Origin: Streptomyces sp. NBC_01294
GTDB lineage: Bacteria; Actinomycetota; Actinomycetes; Streptomycetales; Streptomycetaceae
Direction: 5' to 3'
DNA length: 64,000 nt
NCBI RefSeq assembly: GCF_035917235.1
Contig: NZ_CP108423.1
Location: 7,531,501 to 7,595,500, forward strand
Both the position numbers and the translations under genes were made by a program. Shown one piece after another: positions 45,460-53,994 of the stretch. Within the stretch, counting starts at the first letter, position 1. Every line of letters begins with the position of its first letter. The notes beneath the pieces are model-generated. The model made no database searches. It was not told where the DNA came from and saw only the letters and a program-made list of their open reading frames with translations.

Positions 45460-45495
45460 GGGCCGTCAGGGGATCACTTCGGGCTGATTGGCCCT
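45460..45495. promoter_or_regulatory. Paired OsdR/DevR-like palindromes upstream of the CBS-BON run
   Basis: GGGCCGTCAGGGGATC (45460-45475) and GGGCTGATTGGCCCT (45481-45495) are offset by 21 bp. The second is close to the consensus; the first is degenerate. A coding-like plus-strand scrap at 45540-45640 (GPWEDAEKRLAAVHRTIGIR) has no start and no recognised family. Confidence 0.45.
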
Positions 45496-45645
45496 GTTCT
45501 CCAGGTGACGGGCGTACTTCATGAACGGATGAAATTGACGGCAAGGGTCCCTGGGAGGATGCGGAGAAGCGGCTGGCGGCCGTGCACCGCACGATCGGGA
45601 TCCGCGAGAAGCAGGCGGAACTCTTTCCGCCCTGTGTCGCGGGGG

Positions 45646-46332
45646 TCAATGCGTGGCATGGCGAGGGTCGGCAACTGGAGACAGGTCGTCGATCGCGTAG
45701 CCGAGGGCTTGGTCCACGCTGACGACCCCGTCGACCGACTGGCACAGTCGTTCGACAATCGGAATGGTTGACCGCTCCTGGACCTGGCCGCTCAGGGAGA
45801 CGACCCCTTCGTTTACGGTCACGGCAACGCCTCCCGGGGTCATCCTGAGCGTCCGGCCCAGTACGTCGTCGACGATTTCATCGCGGATGGCGTCGTCGCG
45901 ACGGAGCATGGGCCGCAACAGGTCGGTGCGGCTGACGATGCCCACCAGGGTTCCGGTCTCGTCGACCACCGGCAGACGCTTGACACCTCGCTCGTGCAGG
46001 AAGCGGGCCGTCTCGACGATGCCCCACTCCGGACGGGCGGTCAGGACCGGGGTGGACATCAGATCGCCGGCGGTCCGGGCGCCCATGGAGGCACGGTCCA
46101 TGGGCGCCGCGGCGCGCATGGGGTCGCGCCCTTCGGTATCGGGCAGCCCGGCCTGCCTGCGAAGCAGGTCGGCTTCGGAGACGATGCCGATCGGATGGTG
46201 ACGGGTGTCCACGACGGGCAGGGCCGAGACCCCGTTGTCATCGAGGCTCCGGGCGACCGTTTTGAGTGACGCTTCAGGGGCGGCCGTGGCCACGTTCCTG
46301 GTCATGACGTCTGCGACAGTGCGGTGAGACAT
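45646..46332 (-). CDS. CBS-BON protein (array member 4)
   Basis: A 228-residue protein with CBS 1 (VADVMTRNVATAAPEASLKT, IGIVSEADLLRRQAGLPDTE), a long Met/Ala-rich linker, CBS 2 (DLMSTPVLTARPEWGIVETA, LVGIVSRTDLLRPMLRRDDA) and BON (VAVTVNEGVVSLSGQVQERS, LCQSVDGVVSVDQALGYAID). It starts 28 bp after the usp gene at 46361-47230 and shares that gene's promoter and palindromes. Confidence 0.9.
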   Translation of the reverse strand: MSHRTVADVMTRNVATAAPEASLKTVARSLDDNGVSALPVVDTRHHPIGIVSEADLLRRQAGLPDTEGRDPMRAAAPMDRASMGARTAGDLMSTPVLTARPEWGIVETARFLHERGVKRLPVVDETGTLVGIVSRTDLLRPMLRRDDAIRDEIVDDVLGRTLRMTPGGVAVTVNEGVVSLSGQVQERSTIPIVERLCQSVDGVVSVDQALGYAIDDLSPVADPRHATH

Positions 46333-46360
46333 GGTCCGATCTCCCTTGTGAGTAGGTCCG

Positions 46361-47230
46361 TCAGTCGTGAGCGATGACCGCGACGGGGGCGGCGGCGTGG
46401 TGCAGGACCGCGTGGGCCACGGACCCCAGATGCGCCCCCAGAGGCGAGCGGCGCAGATGGCGGCCCACCACGACGAGGTCCGCGTTCGCTGCGGCTTGGA
46501 CGAGCTGGTCGCCGGCGGGCCCCATGAACGCCTCGTGGGTGACGCAAACGGACGGGAACTTGTGCCGCCACGGCATCAGCATGTCGTCGAGCATCACGGT
46601 GACACTCCGGCCGACCTCCCGCTCGTTCTCCGGGTCGAAGAAGGGCGCGTACTGGTACATGGAGGGCAGCTTCCAACCGTGGACCGCACGCAGGGCGCAG
46701 CCGCGACGGTCGGCTTCCTCGAAGGCGAAGGCCAAAACCTTGTCCGCTGCCTCGTGGATGTCGATCCCCAGGACGATCTCCCCGTACCGGACGGGCTGGG
46801 CCTCCTCGGGCGCGTCCGACACGCGTACGAGTGCCACCGGCGTCTCGGTGGCCGCCAGAGTCGACAAGCTCACCGAGCCGATGAGGAATCCGACGAGACC
46901 TCCCACCCCGCGGGAGCCGAGTACGAGCAGCCCGGCGTCCACCGCCTCCGCGGCCAGGGCTGCCGCAGGCCTGCCTGAGAGGCATCTCGTCGAGACCTCC
47001 AGCCCGGGATGCCGGCGTCGCACGTCCTCCAATGCCTCGGTGAGCGCCTCGTCGGCCCAACGGTCGGCCGCTTCGCTGCCCAGCCCTGGTACCGCGGGAC
47101 TGATCAGCCAGTCGACAGCGTGGACGAGCCTCAGCGGCACGTCCCGCAAGGCCGCCTCCCGGGCGCCCCACAGAGCCGCAGCCCGGCTCTCGCGAGAGCC
47201 GTCCACGCCGACGGTCACATGGTGCTTCAT
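46361..47230 (-). CDS. Universal stress protein, two Usp domains
   Basis: A 289-residue protein from ATG 47230 with AAGGAGG upstream. Domain 1: HHVTVGVDGSRESRAAALWG and VLGSRGVGGLVGFLIGSVSL. Domain 2: EIVLGIDIHEAADKVLAFAF, VVVGRHLRRSPLGAHLGSVA and AAAPVAVIAHD. The first domain has a complete ATP motif. It is the closest relative of the frameshifted usp at 20748-21625. First gene of a usp/CBS-BON operon with a clear palindrome pair at 47303-47337. Confidence 0.9.
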   Translation of the reverse strand: MKHHVTVGVDGSRESRAAALWGAREAALRDVPLRLVHAVDWLISPAVPGLGSEAADRWADEALTEALEDVRRRHPGLEVSTRCLSGRPAAALAAEAVDAGLLVLGSRGVGGLVGFLIGSVSLSTLAATETPVALVRVSDAPEEAQPVRYGEIVLGIDIHEAADKVLAFAFEEADRRGCALRAVHGWKLPSMYQYAPFFDPENEREVGRSVTVMLDDMLMPWRHKFPSVCVTHEAFMGPAGDQLVQAAANADLVVVGRHLRRSPLGAHLGSVAHAVLHHAAAPVAVIAHD

Positions 47231-47302
47231 GGCCAGAACCTCCTTGGGCGGCGCGGGACGGCGGTCCTCTTCCAGCGTCACCTGCGGCGCGATGACCGAG
47301 GA

Positions 47303-47337
47303 GGGGCCGAGTGGCCCCATGTGGGACCGATCAGCCC
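47303..47337. promoter_or_regulatory. Paired OsdR/DevR-like palindromes upstream of usp
   Basis: GGGGCCGAGTGGCCCC (47303-47318) and GGGACCGATCAGCCC (47323-47337) lie 73-107 bp before the usp start. Both are near-perfect copies of the motif, offset by about 20 bp. Confidence 0.55.
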
Positions 47338-47341
47338 CCCG

Positions 47342-47540
47342 CTACTCCATGGAGGCGCGCGAGGCGACGTAGTCCGCGCAGCCGTCCAGGGTGTTCACCG
47401 CCGGATAGTCGGACTCGGGCAGGGCGAGACCGGTGCGCTCGCTCAGCGCCTCGATGAAATTTGAGGGAGTCGAGCTGTCGGCAAACCGCCGTGCGCCGGC
47501 GCGCCCATACTCGGGAGGGGGGAGTGATCCGTCGCAGGCA
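47342..47540 (-). pseudogene. Acyl-carrier-protein-like remnant
   Basis: The minus strand gives DSLK in one frame and FIEALSERTGLALPESDYPA, then VNTLDGCADYVASR, in the next. The latter resembles the second half of a phosphopantetheine carrier protein, where DSL would hold the modified serine. One extra T in AAATTT separates the frames. The N-terminal part is not recognisable. Low-certainty call. Confidence 0.4.
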
Positions 47541-47589
47541 TCGTTCTCCGCGGCCGGGACAAGGCGTGTGTGAGGGCGAAGGCACACGT

Positions 47590-48024
47590 TCAGGAGGGCG
47601 GCCCGGGTGGTTCCTCGAGGACGCTCCACGCGACGGGACCGAGTAGGTCCGCCACCCGCTGGAAGACGTCCATCAGCAGGTCATCCACGGTCAGCATGCC
47701 CACCACCTGGCTTCCGTCCAGCACGGGCAGGCGGCGGACCCCAGTTCTCCGGAAGGTCCGGTACGCCTCGTGGATGTCGTCGGTCGCATTCACGGTGACG
47801 ACTGGGGATGTCATCACCGCATCCACCGGCTCGCCCATATCCAGGCCCTCGGCCAGCGCGCGCAAGGCCAGGTCACGGTCGGTGACGATACCCCGAAGCG
47901 CCCCACCTTCCGTGACCACCACGGAACCGATCCCGTACTCGCCCATCTGCCGGGCCACCTCACCGACCGGTGTCCGCGGAGGAATCGTCACTGCTGGTGC
48001 GCTCATTCGATCGGATACGTTCAT
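47590..48024 (-). CDS. CBS-domain pair protein
   Basis: A 144-residue protein consisting of two CBS domains: residues 1-58 (VSDRMSAPAVTIPPRTPVGE, VVVTEGGALRGIVTDRDLAL) and 66-125 (VDAVMTSPVVTVNATDDIHE, LPVLDGSQVVGMLTVDDLLM). There is no BON domain. It belongs to the IMPDH-like short CBS proteins that bind AMP/ATP-type ligands. No palindrome pair was seen upstream. Confidence 0.85.
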   Translation of the reverse strand: MNVSDRMSAPAVTIPPRTPVGEVARQMGEYGIGSVVVTEGGALRGIVTDRDLALRALAEGLDMGEPVDAVMTSPVVTVNATDDIHEAYRTFRRTGVRRLPVLDGSQVVGMLTVDDLLMDVFQRVADLLGPVAWSVLEEPPGPPS

Positions 48025-48077
48025 CGTTCAGCTGCTCCCTGAAGCCTGCAGCCCGTGGGGCAGCAGGAGGTTGGAGT

Positions 48078-48281
48078 TCATGCTGCGGCTTCGGTGTCCA
48101 CGGGCCGTTCTGACAGCCGCCCTTCCAGCATGCCGTCGGTCAGCTGCACGGCGCGATGGCCAAGGGCGTTGAGGAGCCGAACGGCGTCGTGGGGCAGGAC
48201 GCAGTACTCGCTGCGGCAGTAGGCGACGACTTCGGAGCTGGGCGGCAGTTCCGCCTGGCCCGACGTGGCAGCGGGCACCCG
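48078..48281 (-). pseudogene. Rhodanese-domain C-terminal remnant
   Basis: The minus strand reads ELPPSSEVVAYCRSEYCVLP, then HDAVRLLNALGHRAVQLTDG, then MLEGRL, and stops at 48078. It keeps the active-site loop CRSEYC of rhodanese sulfurtransferases, as in ArsR-rhodanese proteins. The N-terminal half is missing. Confidence 0.65.
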
Positions 48282-48869
48282 TCCGGGTGAGAGAACCACG
48301 GCTGATCGGCGGGTGCGCAAGCGGTCACGCCCCTGGTCTCCCGAAGCTGCCGCGACTTGCAATGTAACTCAGCGTGTCATGCGGGCCTTGGCCTCGGACT
48401 TCCAGCGTCGCCACTCGGATGTTCTTCCGCTCGGACTGCGCCATCGCCGCGAAGCGCAGCGCGCGGGGCATGAGCGTTGAGTGCGTATCCGGTTCGGAAT
48501 GTCGTGGGTGGGGTGCTGTGCCGCCCGGGCCGGCCCGGCAACACGCACCGACAGGAACTACCTCGATGCCGGCCCGTGTGTCCGGCCGGGGGCGGTGCCG
48601 AAGCCACCCATGTGGCCGCAGGCTTTCACTGGTGGCCCGAGTTGACAGTCATCACCTCTCGTTTAGGCCGAATGGTCCCCTCAAGGGACCCGATGGTCTC
48701 AAGACCGTTCTCCAGGCCAGGCGCAGATTGGAGGAGTCCCTGTTGGGCGCTCGAGCCCAGGGCAGATGAATCGAGGAGGGGGAAACTTAGGCACAGCGTG
48801 TTCCCGGACCCTCAGAAAAGGTCACTCGGAGTTCCGTGCTCTGTCACCACAACCAACCAGGAGGCGGCC
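48282..48869. promoter_or_regulatory. 588-bp gap with paired OsdR/DevR-like palindromes before a CBS gene
   Basis: AGGCCGAATGGTCCCC (48665-48680) and GGGACCCGATGGTCTC (48685-48700) are offset by 20 bp, about 170 bp before the CBS start. A 39-codon minus-strand frame (48325-48444, MAQSERKNIRVATLEVRGQG) may be a gene start whose remainder is lost. Otherwise no gene is visible. Confidence 0.45.
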
Positions 48870-49289
48870 GTGACGACCGCGCGAGAGATCATGCACGAGG
48901 GCGCGTCCTGCGTCCGCGAGGAGGAGACGCTCATGGACGCGGCACGCCGCATGAGCGAACTGGGAGTGGGAGCACTCCCGATCTGTGGGCCGGATGACCG
49001 GCTGCACGGCATCATCACCGACCGTGACATCGTGATCAAGTGCCTGGCCAAGGGCAAGGACCCGCACCACATGACGGCGGGCATGCTGGCTGAGGGCAAG
49101 CCGTTCACGGTGGCCGCGGACGCGGACAGCGGACAGGTCCTGCAGATCATGCAAGAGCACCGTGTCCGACGACTGCCCGTCATCGAAGACCACCGGCTCG
49201 TCGGCATGATCAGCGAAGCCGACCTGGCACGCCATCTGTCAGAAGACCAGGTTGGGCACTTCGTCGAAGCCGTCTGCGCCGTCCCTTGA
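48870..49289 (+). CDS. CBS-domain pair protein
   Basis: A 139-residue protein from a GTG at 48870 with CCAGGAGG upstream. It has CBS 1 (AREIMHEGASCVREEETLMD, LHGIITDRDIVIKCLAKGKD) and CBS 2 (MLAEGKPFTVAADADSGQVL, RLPVIEDHRLVGMISEADLA). This is the short hypoxic-response-protein-1-like architecture (Hrp1 of the mycobacterial DosR regulon has the same two-CBS plan). The paired palindromes upstream fit that regulon. Confidence 0.88.
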   Translation: MTTAREIMHEGASCVREEETLMDAARRMSELGVGALPICGPDDRLHGIITDRDIVIKCLAKGKDPHHMTAGMLAEGKPFTVAADADSGQVLQIMQEHRVRRLPVIEDHRLVGMISEADLARHLSEDQVGHFVEAVCAVP

Positions 49290-49931
49290 AGCCCTGTGCG
49301 GGCGGGTAAGGGATCTGGGGCCCGGCTGGCTGGCAGCTCACGTGCTACGCCGGGCGGCCCACCGGCGGACCCCAGAACTGCCGATTGGAGAGACCGTGAC
49401 GGCACATGCGACTCCACTCGGGGAACTCGTGGCAGCTCCCCCTGAACCGGTCTGTCGTGGTCCGAGTGGCACGCTGCCGACGCGCACGACGCCGACGCCT
49501 CCTCCCGGGGATCCGGGGAGGGACCAACCCGGGCTGCGTCCCATACACACCATCCGGGTGCTTGATCTCTTCGGCTGATCCGTCGGCCTCGTGTCGGAGA
49601 TGTGCAGTGACTGTGGCGCGGCCACGGGGACGGCCGGCGCAACGCGTGACAAGAGACGGCACTGCTTGCAGCGACGCTGCTCCGTCCGAGGAAGCGGAGC
49701 CGCGCGGACACCCAGCTCCGCCCCAGGGCGTCGACATGGCATCCGCCGATCGCGGCGAAGAAGCCGCTGCCGAGCGCCCGCCCACGTGCCGGCGGCCGCG
49801 CGTAGTGGCCAGGTTGAGAAAGTACATCGCGGGGCCGAGGGCCGAGGCACCGGGGAGGCCGACGCGTTCGGCGACCGCCGGTGCCCAGGTCCGTCGTATG
49901 CGCAGGAGCAGAGCGTCCTCCTTGCAAGACG
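49290..49931. other. 642-bp stretch without a confident gene
   Basis: A 60-codon plus frame (GTG 49396 to 49578, GGAGAG upstream; VTAHATPLGELVAAPPEPVC) is possible but has no recognisable family. Longer frames on either strand look like composition artefacts. Confidence 0.35.
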
Positions 49932-50207
49932 ATGAACCCTGACACCACAGGAAGCGGCATCCATGCACACCTGGGGGACCAGATGGTCGTGGGCGGCCCC
50001 ACGGTCGGCAAGCCCGGCCGTGACGGCGAAGTCGTCGGACTGCACCATGACGACGGCACTCCGCCGTACGACATCCGCTGGTCGGACACCGGCCGCGTCA
50101 CGCTCTACTTTCCTGGTCCGGATGCCCACGTCAGGCATTTGGGCGACGCCGAGGGAAAGCCGGCAGACCGCCAGGCACAGCGGCGGCCGCGCACGTCTCC
50201 GAAGTGA
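49932..50207 (+). CDS. DUF1918 domain protein
   Basis: A 91-residue protein. The core GDQMVVGGPTVGKPGRDGEV, then VGLHHDDGTPPYDIRWSDTG, then RVTLYFPGPDAHV is the SH3-like DUF1918 fold (usually MxAxVGDRLVVxGxxVGxxxRxGEIVEV). It has a ~12-residue N-terminal and a ~25-residue basic C-terminal extension. The role is unknown; homologues are common beside usp genes in actinobacteria. Confidence 0.85.
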   Translation: MNPDTTGSGIHAHLGDQMVVGGPTVGKPGRDGEVVGLHHDDGTPPYDIRWSDTGRVTLYFPGPDAHVRHLGDAEGKPADRQAQRRPRTSPK

Positions 50208-50276
50208 ACCCATCGCAACGCGGGGCTACCGTGGAGAGAGACGTCAGTTCCATTCCCGCGTGCCCTTGGAGGTGCC

Positions 50277-50945
50277 GTGGTCGGGGAGGGCCACGACACC
50301 CCGCGCACCCCGCTGCCCCGTCTGAGGCTGGATGAACTGCTCGACGAACTCCAGGTACGGATAGATGAGGTACGCGGCACCCGGGACCACCTGAACGGTC
50401 TCCTGGAAGCCGTCATGTCGGTCGGTCGTGAACTCGACCTGCCGCAGGTCCTGACGGGGATCGTGGAAGCTGCAGTGGTACTTGTGGACGCGGAGTACGC
50501 GGCCCTGGGAGTGATCGGGGATGACCGCAAACTCGCGGAATTCCTCCCCGTCGGCATCAGCGACGAGCTGCGTGCCCAGATCGGTGATCTGCCTTCCGGG
50601 CACGGCATCCTCGGAGAGCTGATCCGTCACCCCGAACCGCTGCGCCTGACGGAACTGTCCGACCATCCGGCCTCGTACGGTTTCCCGGCCCACCACCCGC
50701 CCATGCACACCTTCCTCGGAGTGCCCATCCGGGTGCGCGAGGAGGTGTTCGGCAACCTCTACATGACCGAGAAGCGGGGCCGGGCGGACTTCGACGCCGA
50801 GGACGAGGCCGTCCTGTCGACTCTGGCTGTCGCGGCCGGAATCGCGATCGAGAATGCACGGCTCTTCGAGGACGTCCGGCTCAGAGAACGCTGGCTGGAG
50901 GCCAGCTCCGACTTCACGAACGAGCTGCTGTCCGGCTCCTCCTAG
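50277..50945 (+). pseudogene. osdK: OsdK/DevS-like sensor kinase, N-terminal part (first GAF) up to an in-frame TAG
   Basis: 222 residues from a GTG at 50277 (TTGGAGG upstream) encode a coiled lead (LDELLDELQVRIDEVRGTRD) and a GAF domain (about 55-198): GDLPSGHGILGELIRHPEPL, SYGFPAHHPPMHTFLGVPIR and VFGNLYMTEKRGRADFDAED. In mycobacterial DosS/DosT this first GAF binds heme; His140 in HHPPM is a candidate axial ligand by analogy. The frame ends in LLSGSS then TAG (50943-50945), and the next codons continue the same protein in the same frame. The kinase is thus one gene interrupted by a single stop. Confidence 0.85.
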
Positions 50946-52010
50946 ATCCAGGTATTGGAAGGGATGCTGGAGCGGGCCCGCGAGATCACTGCGGCCGACA
51001 TGGGCGTCTTCTACCTGGTCGGCCCGGGCGGCGAGCTGCGCGGCTCACTGGCCGTCGGCGAGGGAGCCGAGGCACATCGGGGCATCGTGCTGCCGAGCAG
51101 TGAGGGAACCCTTGCCGCAGCGGCCCTCGCCCAGGACGGATTGATCACGGTCCCGGACGTCGAGAGCGACGAGCGCGTGACCGTACAGCCGGAGCGGTGG
51201 AAGGGCTTCGGGCCCGCGGTAGCGGTGACGGTGGGCACCAAGGAGCGGCTGAGCGGCGTACTGATGCTGGCCCGTCGACGCGGTCGCGCACCGTTCGCGG
51301 CTACGGAGACCTTGGCCTTGCCTGGCTTCGCGGGGCAGGCCGCGATCGCCCTGGAGCTTGCCGATCGCCGGCGGGACGCGGAGCAGATGAGTCTGCTCGA
51401 GGACCACGACCGCATTGCCCGGGACCTGCATGACCTCGCGATCCAGCGGCTGTTCGCCACTGGAATGACCTTGCAGAGCGCCCAACGCTTCGTGGAGCAC
51501 CCCGAGGCGTCCGAGAGGTTGAGACGGGCCATTGACGACCTCGACACCACCATCAAGATCGTCCGGTCGACCATCTTCGGCCTTCGAGAACACGAGATGC
51601 CGGATGCGGAGCCGAAACTCAGGCTCCGCGCAGTCCGAGCGGTTGACGAGGCCGCTGCCGTGCTGGGCTTCGCCCCCGCCTTGCGGATGGAGGGGCTGGT
51701 AGAAACCGACGTGCCAGTGTCAGTGGCCGATGAGGCGCTGGCCGTGATCGGTGAGGCGCTCAGCAACGTCGTTCGGCACGCCCGTGCCCGGCATACGGAA
51801 GTCTCCATCGCGGCGGTCGACGGCGTACTCGTGGTCACCGTGACCGACGACGGCGTCGGAATCCCAGAACATGGGCGCCGCAGCGGGCTCCGCAACCTGG
51901 CCGAGCGGGCAGAGAAGCTGGGCGGCCGACTGACCGTCTCGACACGAGGCGCGGCGGGACACGGCACCCGCCTCGAATGGACGGTTCCCTTGCCCAGGGC
52001 CGACGCCTGA
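50946..52010 (+). pseudogene. osdK: OsdK/DevS-like sensor kinase, C-terminal part (second GAF, HisKA_3, HATPase)
   Basis: The same reading frame continues IQVLEGMLERAREITAADMG with a second GAF (to about residue 140 of this part). The dimerisation helix follows with phospho-acceptor His in DRIARDLHDLAIQRLFATGM, then the ATPase domain with N-box GEALSNVVRHARARHTEV and G-boxes TDDGVGIPEHG and RGAAGHGTRLEW. A TTG at 50955 (or the ATG two codons later) could start a separate heme-free kinase. A ribosome site is not obvious, though GGAAGGG lies just before the ATG. It ends 14 bp from the convergent response regulator. Confidence 0.87.
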
Positions 52011-52024
52011 CCCCGTAGCGGTTG

Positions 52025-52717
52025 TCAGGGCTTGCCCGCTTCGTGCTCGTGTACTTGGGCGGCGATGACCGCGGCTTGGACCCGGCGTTCGACGCCCAGT
52101 TTGCCGAGCAGCCGGGAGATGTGGTTCTTGACGGTCTTCTCGGACAGATAGAGCTGCTTGGCGATCTGCCGGTTGGTCAGGCCGCTGCCGATGAGTTCTA
52201 GGACGGCCCGCTCGCGCTCAGTGAGCGCGGTGAGGCGCTCGTCCTCCGGCGGCTTGGCGGCTTCCGGGTCCCGCAGTGAGTGCATGAGCCGGGCGGTGGT
52301 TGCGGGGTCGAGCATCGACTGCCCCGTTGCGACCGTCCGCACGGCGGCGACCAGGTCGGATCCCTTGATCTGTTTGAGCACGTAGCCGGCGGCGCCGGCC
52401 ATGATCGCGTCGAGGAGGGCGTCCTCGTCGTCGAAGGACGTGAGCATGAGGCAGGCGAGCTCCGGCATGCGCGAGCGCAGCTCGCGGCAGACGGTGATGC
52501 CGTCGCCGTCCGGCAGCCGTACGTCCAGGACCGCCACGTGCGGCCGCAGGGCCGGACCCCGGGCTAGAGCCTGCTCGGCGGTGGCGGCCTCGCCCACCAC
52601 TTCGATGTCGGGTTCGGCGTCGAGGAGGTCGTGCAGCCCCCGGCGGACGACCTCGTGGTCGTCCAGGAGGAACACCCTGATGGGCGCCTCCGCAGAAGCA
52701 GCCGGTGTATCGGACAT
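52025..52717 (-). CDS. osdR: DevR/OsdR-type NarL-family response regulator
   Basis: A 230-residue regulator. The receiver (residues 13-130) has the acid pair D19-D20 in VFLLDDHEVVRRGLHDLLDA, phospho-acceptor D65 in VAVLDVRLPDGDG, T93 and K115. The DNA-binding LuxR-type domain is at about 163-215 (LTERERAVLELIGSGLTNRQ, IAKQLYLSEKTVKNHISRLL). The wording VRRGLHDLLDAEPDIEVVGE and AGAAGYVLKQIKG closely matches mycobacterial DevR/DosR. The partner kinase is the convergent GAF kinase. The repeated GGGCCGATCGGCCC-like pairs in the island are its likely targets. ATG 52717 was chosen over 52753 because the receiver begins near residue 13. Confidence 0.92.
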   Translation of the reverse strand: MSDTPAASAEAPIRVFLLDDHEVVRRGLHDLLDAEPDIEVVGEAATAEQALARGPALRPHVAVLDVRLPDGDGITVCRELRSRMPELACLMLTSFDDEDALLDAIMAGAAGYVLKQIKGSDLVAAVRTVATGQSMLDPATTARLMHSLRDPEAAKPPEDERLTALTERERAVLELIGSGLTNRQIAKQLYLSEKTVKNHISRLLGKLGVERRVQAAVIAAQVHEHEAGKP

Positions 52718-52789
52718 CCACGCCCCTGAGGTCGGTGTACGTCTCAGTCGCATTGTCGCAGGAAGGGTCGGAAAGTACCGGGGAGCGGG

Positions 52790-53434
52790 TCATACGGCCG
52801 TACCGACCGGACCTGCGAGCTCCATCCGCACGTCCACGACCCCTTCGACGGCGCGGGCGGCGCGGGCGATCAGAGGTGCCAGGGCGCGGTCCCGTAGGTC
52901 GCCCCGCAGGGTGACGACGCCCTCCTCGACCGTGCAGTCGATGCCTACCGGGGGAGCCAGTTCCGCGAGGACGGCATTGCGGACCTCGTCTTCGATTTCC
53001 TCGTCGGGCCGCAGGAACACCTTGAGCAGGTCACTGCGGCTGACGACGCCCTCCAGCAGGCCGATGGCATTGACCACCGGCAGCCGTTTCACGCCCTTCC
53101 TGGCCATGATGCGGGCGGCTTCGGTGATCGTGGCGTCCGGGTGCACGGTGACGGCAGGGCTGGACATGAGCTCCTCGGCGAGCACTGCTCCGGCCTTGGA
53201 CGCCTCCTCCATCTGCTCGGGCAGTCTCGGGTCGTTCCGCCGGAACTCCTCCTTGGGCAGAAGATCGGCCTCGGAGACGACGCCCACGACCCGGCCCTCT
53301 CCTTCGAGTACCGGCAGTGCGCTGACCTTCCACTGATGCATCAGCTCGACGATCTCCTTGTACGAGGCCTCGCGGCCGATGGCCACGGCGGTCTGGGTCA
53401 TGACATCGCTGACGGTGTACTGGGATGCGGGCAT
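52790..53434 (-). CDS. CBS-BON protein downstream of the cNMP-binding gene
   Basis: A 214-residue protein with CBS 1 (VSDVMTQTAVAIGREASYKE, VVGVVSEADLLPKEEFRRND), CBS 2 (ELMSSPAVTVHPDATITEAA, LEGVVSRSDLLKVFLRPDEE) and BON (IDCTVEEGVVTLRGDLRDRA, AVEGVVDVRMELAGPV). It starts 40 bp after the cNMP-binding gene, forming a two-gene unit. Remnants of close copies are at 32042-32309 (CBS half) and 22961-23105 (BON half). Confidence 0.92.
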   Translation of the reverse strand: MPASQYTVSDVMTQTAVAIGREASYKEIVELMHQWKVSALPVLEGEGRVVGVVSEADLLPKEEFRRNDPRLPEQMEEASKAGAVLAEELMSSPAVTVHPDATITEAARIMARKGVKRLPVVNAIGLLEGVVSRSDLLKVFLRPDEEIEDEVRNAVLAELAPPVGIDCTVEEGVVTLRGDLRDRALAPLIARAARAVEGVVDVRMELAGPVGTAV

Positions 53435-53474
53435 GGCCGGCTCCCTCACATGATCTCGATGGGGAGGATCCGGT

Positions 53475-53939
53475 TCACAGCGAGTTGCCGCTGCCATGAG
53501 GCGCGTAGAGGTCGAGGAGCCGGACCCTGGCGGCCACGAGCCGGTGGGCGAGCACCTGGCCCACCCAGTGGTCCATGGCGGAGCCGAATCGGGGGTCGGC
53601 CTCCATCATCGAGCGCACGGCGGCCGCATCGAACTCGTGGGCGCGTACAGGGCTCGTCGCCTCCGCACCGAAGTGCCAGGTGTAGGGAGGGAACAGCCAG
53701 GACCAGCCGACCAGCTCGCCGGAACCAAGCGCCTCGATCACCGCTGCCTGTCTGCCGGGCACGTGAACGTCGAGGCCGACCGTGCCGGATCGCACGATCC
53801 AGAACCGGTCGGCGTGGCCTCCCTCATTGAAGAGGCGGGTACCTACGGGAAAATCGACCTCACGCGCGATGTCCGTCAGACGGGCGCGGTACTCCGCCGA
53901 CAGGGCGTTGGCGATCCGGGTGGGGGAAGGTGTGCTCAT
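53475..53939 (-). CDS. Cyclic-nucleotide-binding-domain protein (CRP-like sensor, no HTH)
   Basis: A 154-residue single cNMP-binding barrel: PVGTRLFNEGGHADRFWIVR, GLDVHVPGRQAAVIEALGSG and ELVGWSWLFPPYTWHFGAEA. There is a short C-terminal helix pair and no DNA-binding or catalytic domain. It is collinear with its paralogue at 32368-32832. It probably signals by protein contact, or through the co-transcribed CBS-BON protein (inference). Paired palindromes lie at 53995-54030. Confidence 0.87.
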   Translation of the reverse strand: MSTPSPTRIANALSAEYRARLTDIAREVDFPVGTRLFNEGGHADRFWIVRSGTVGLDVHVPGRQAAVIEALGSGELVGWSWLFPPYTWHFGAEATSPVRAHEFDAAAVRSMMEADPRFGSAMDHWVGQVLAHRLVAARVRLLDLYAPHGSGNSL

Positions 53940-53994
53940 CGCGGCCTCCGTTCGAGTCCGCCTTCAGTCTGGGACACGGCAGGGCTGCGGGGAT

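Noticed and set aside
43682..45771. Long open frames on both strands over the CBS-BON array (687 and 605 residues)
   Set aside because: They are read-throughs in wrong frames across several paralogous genes; the CBS motifs appear only in the short minus-strand frames.
47342..47560. Intact acyl carrier protein gene
   Set aside because: The DSL serine region and the following helix are in different frames and the N-terminal half is not recognisable; kept only as a remnant.
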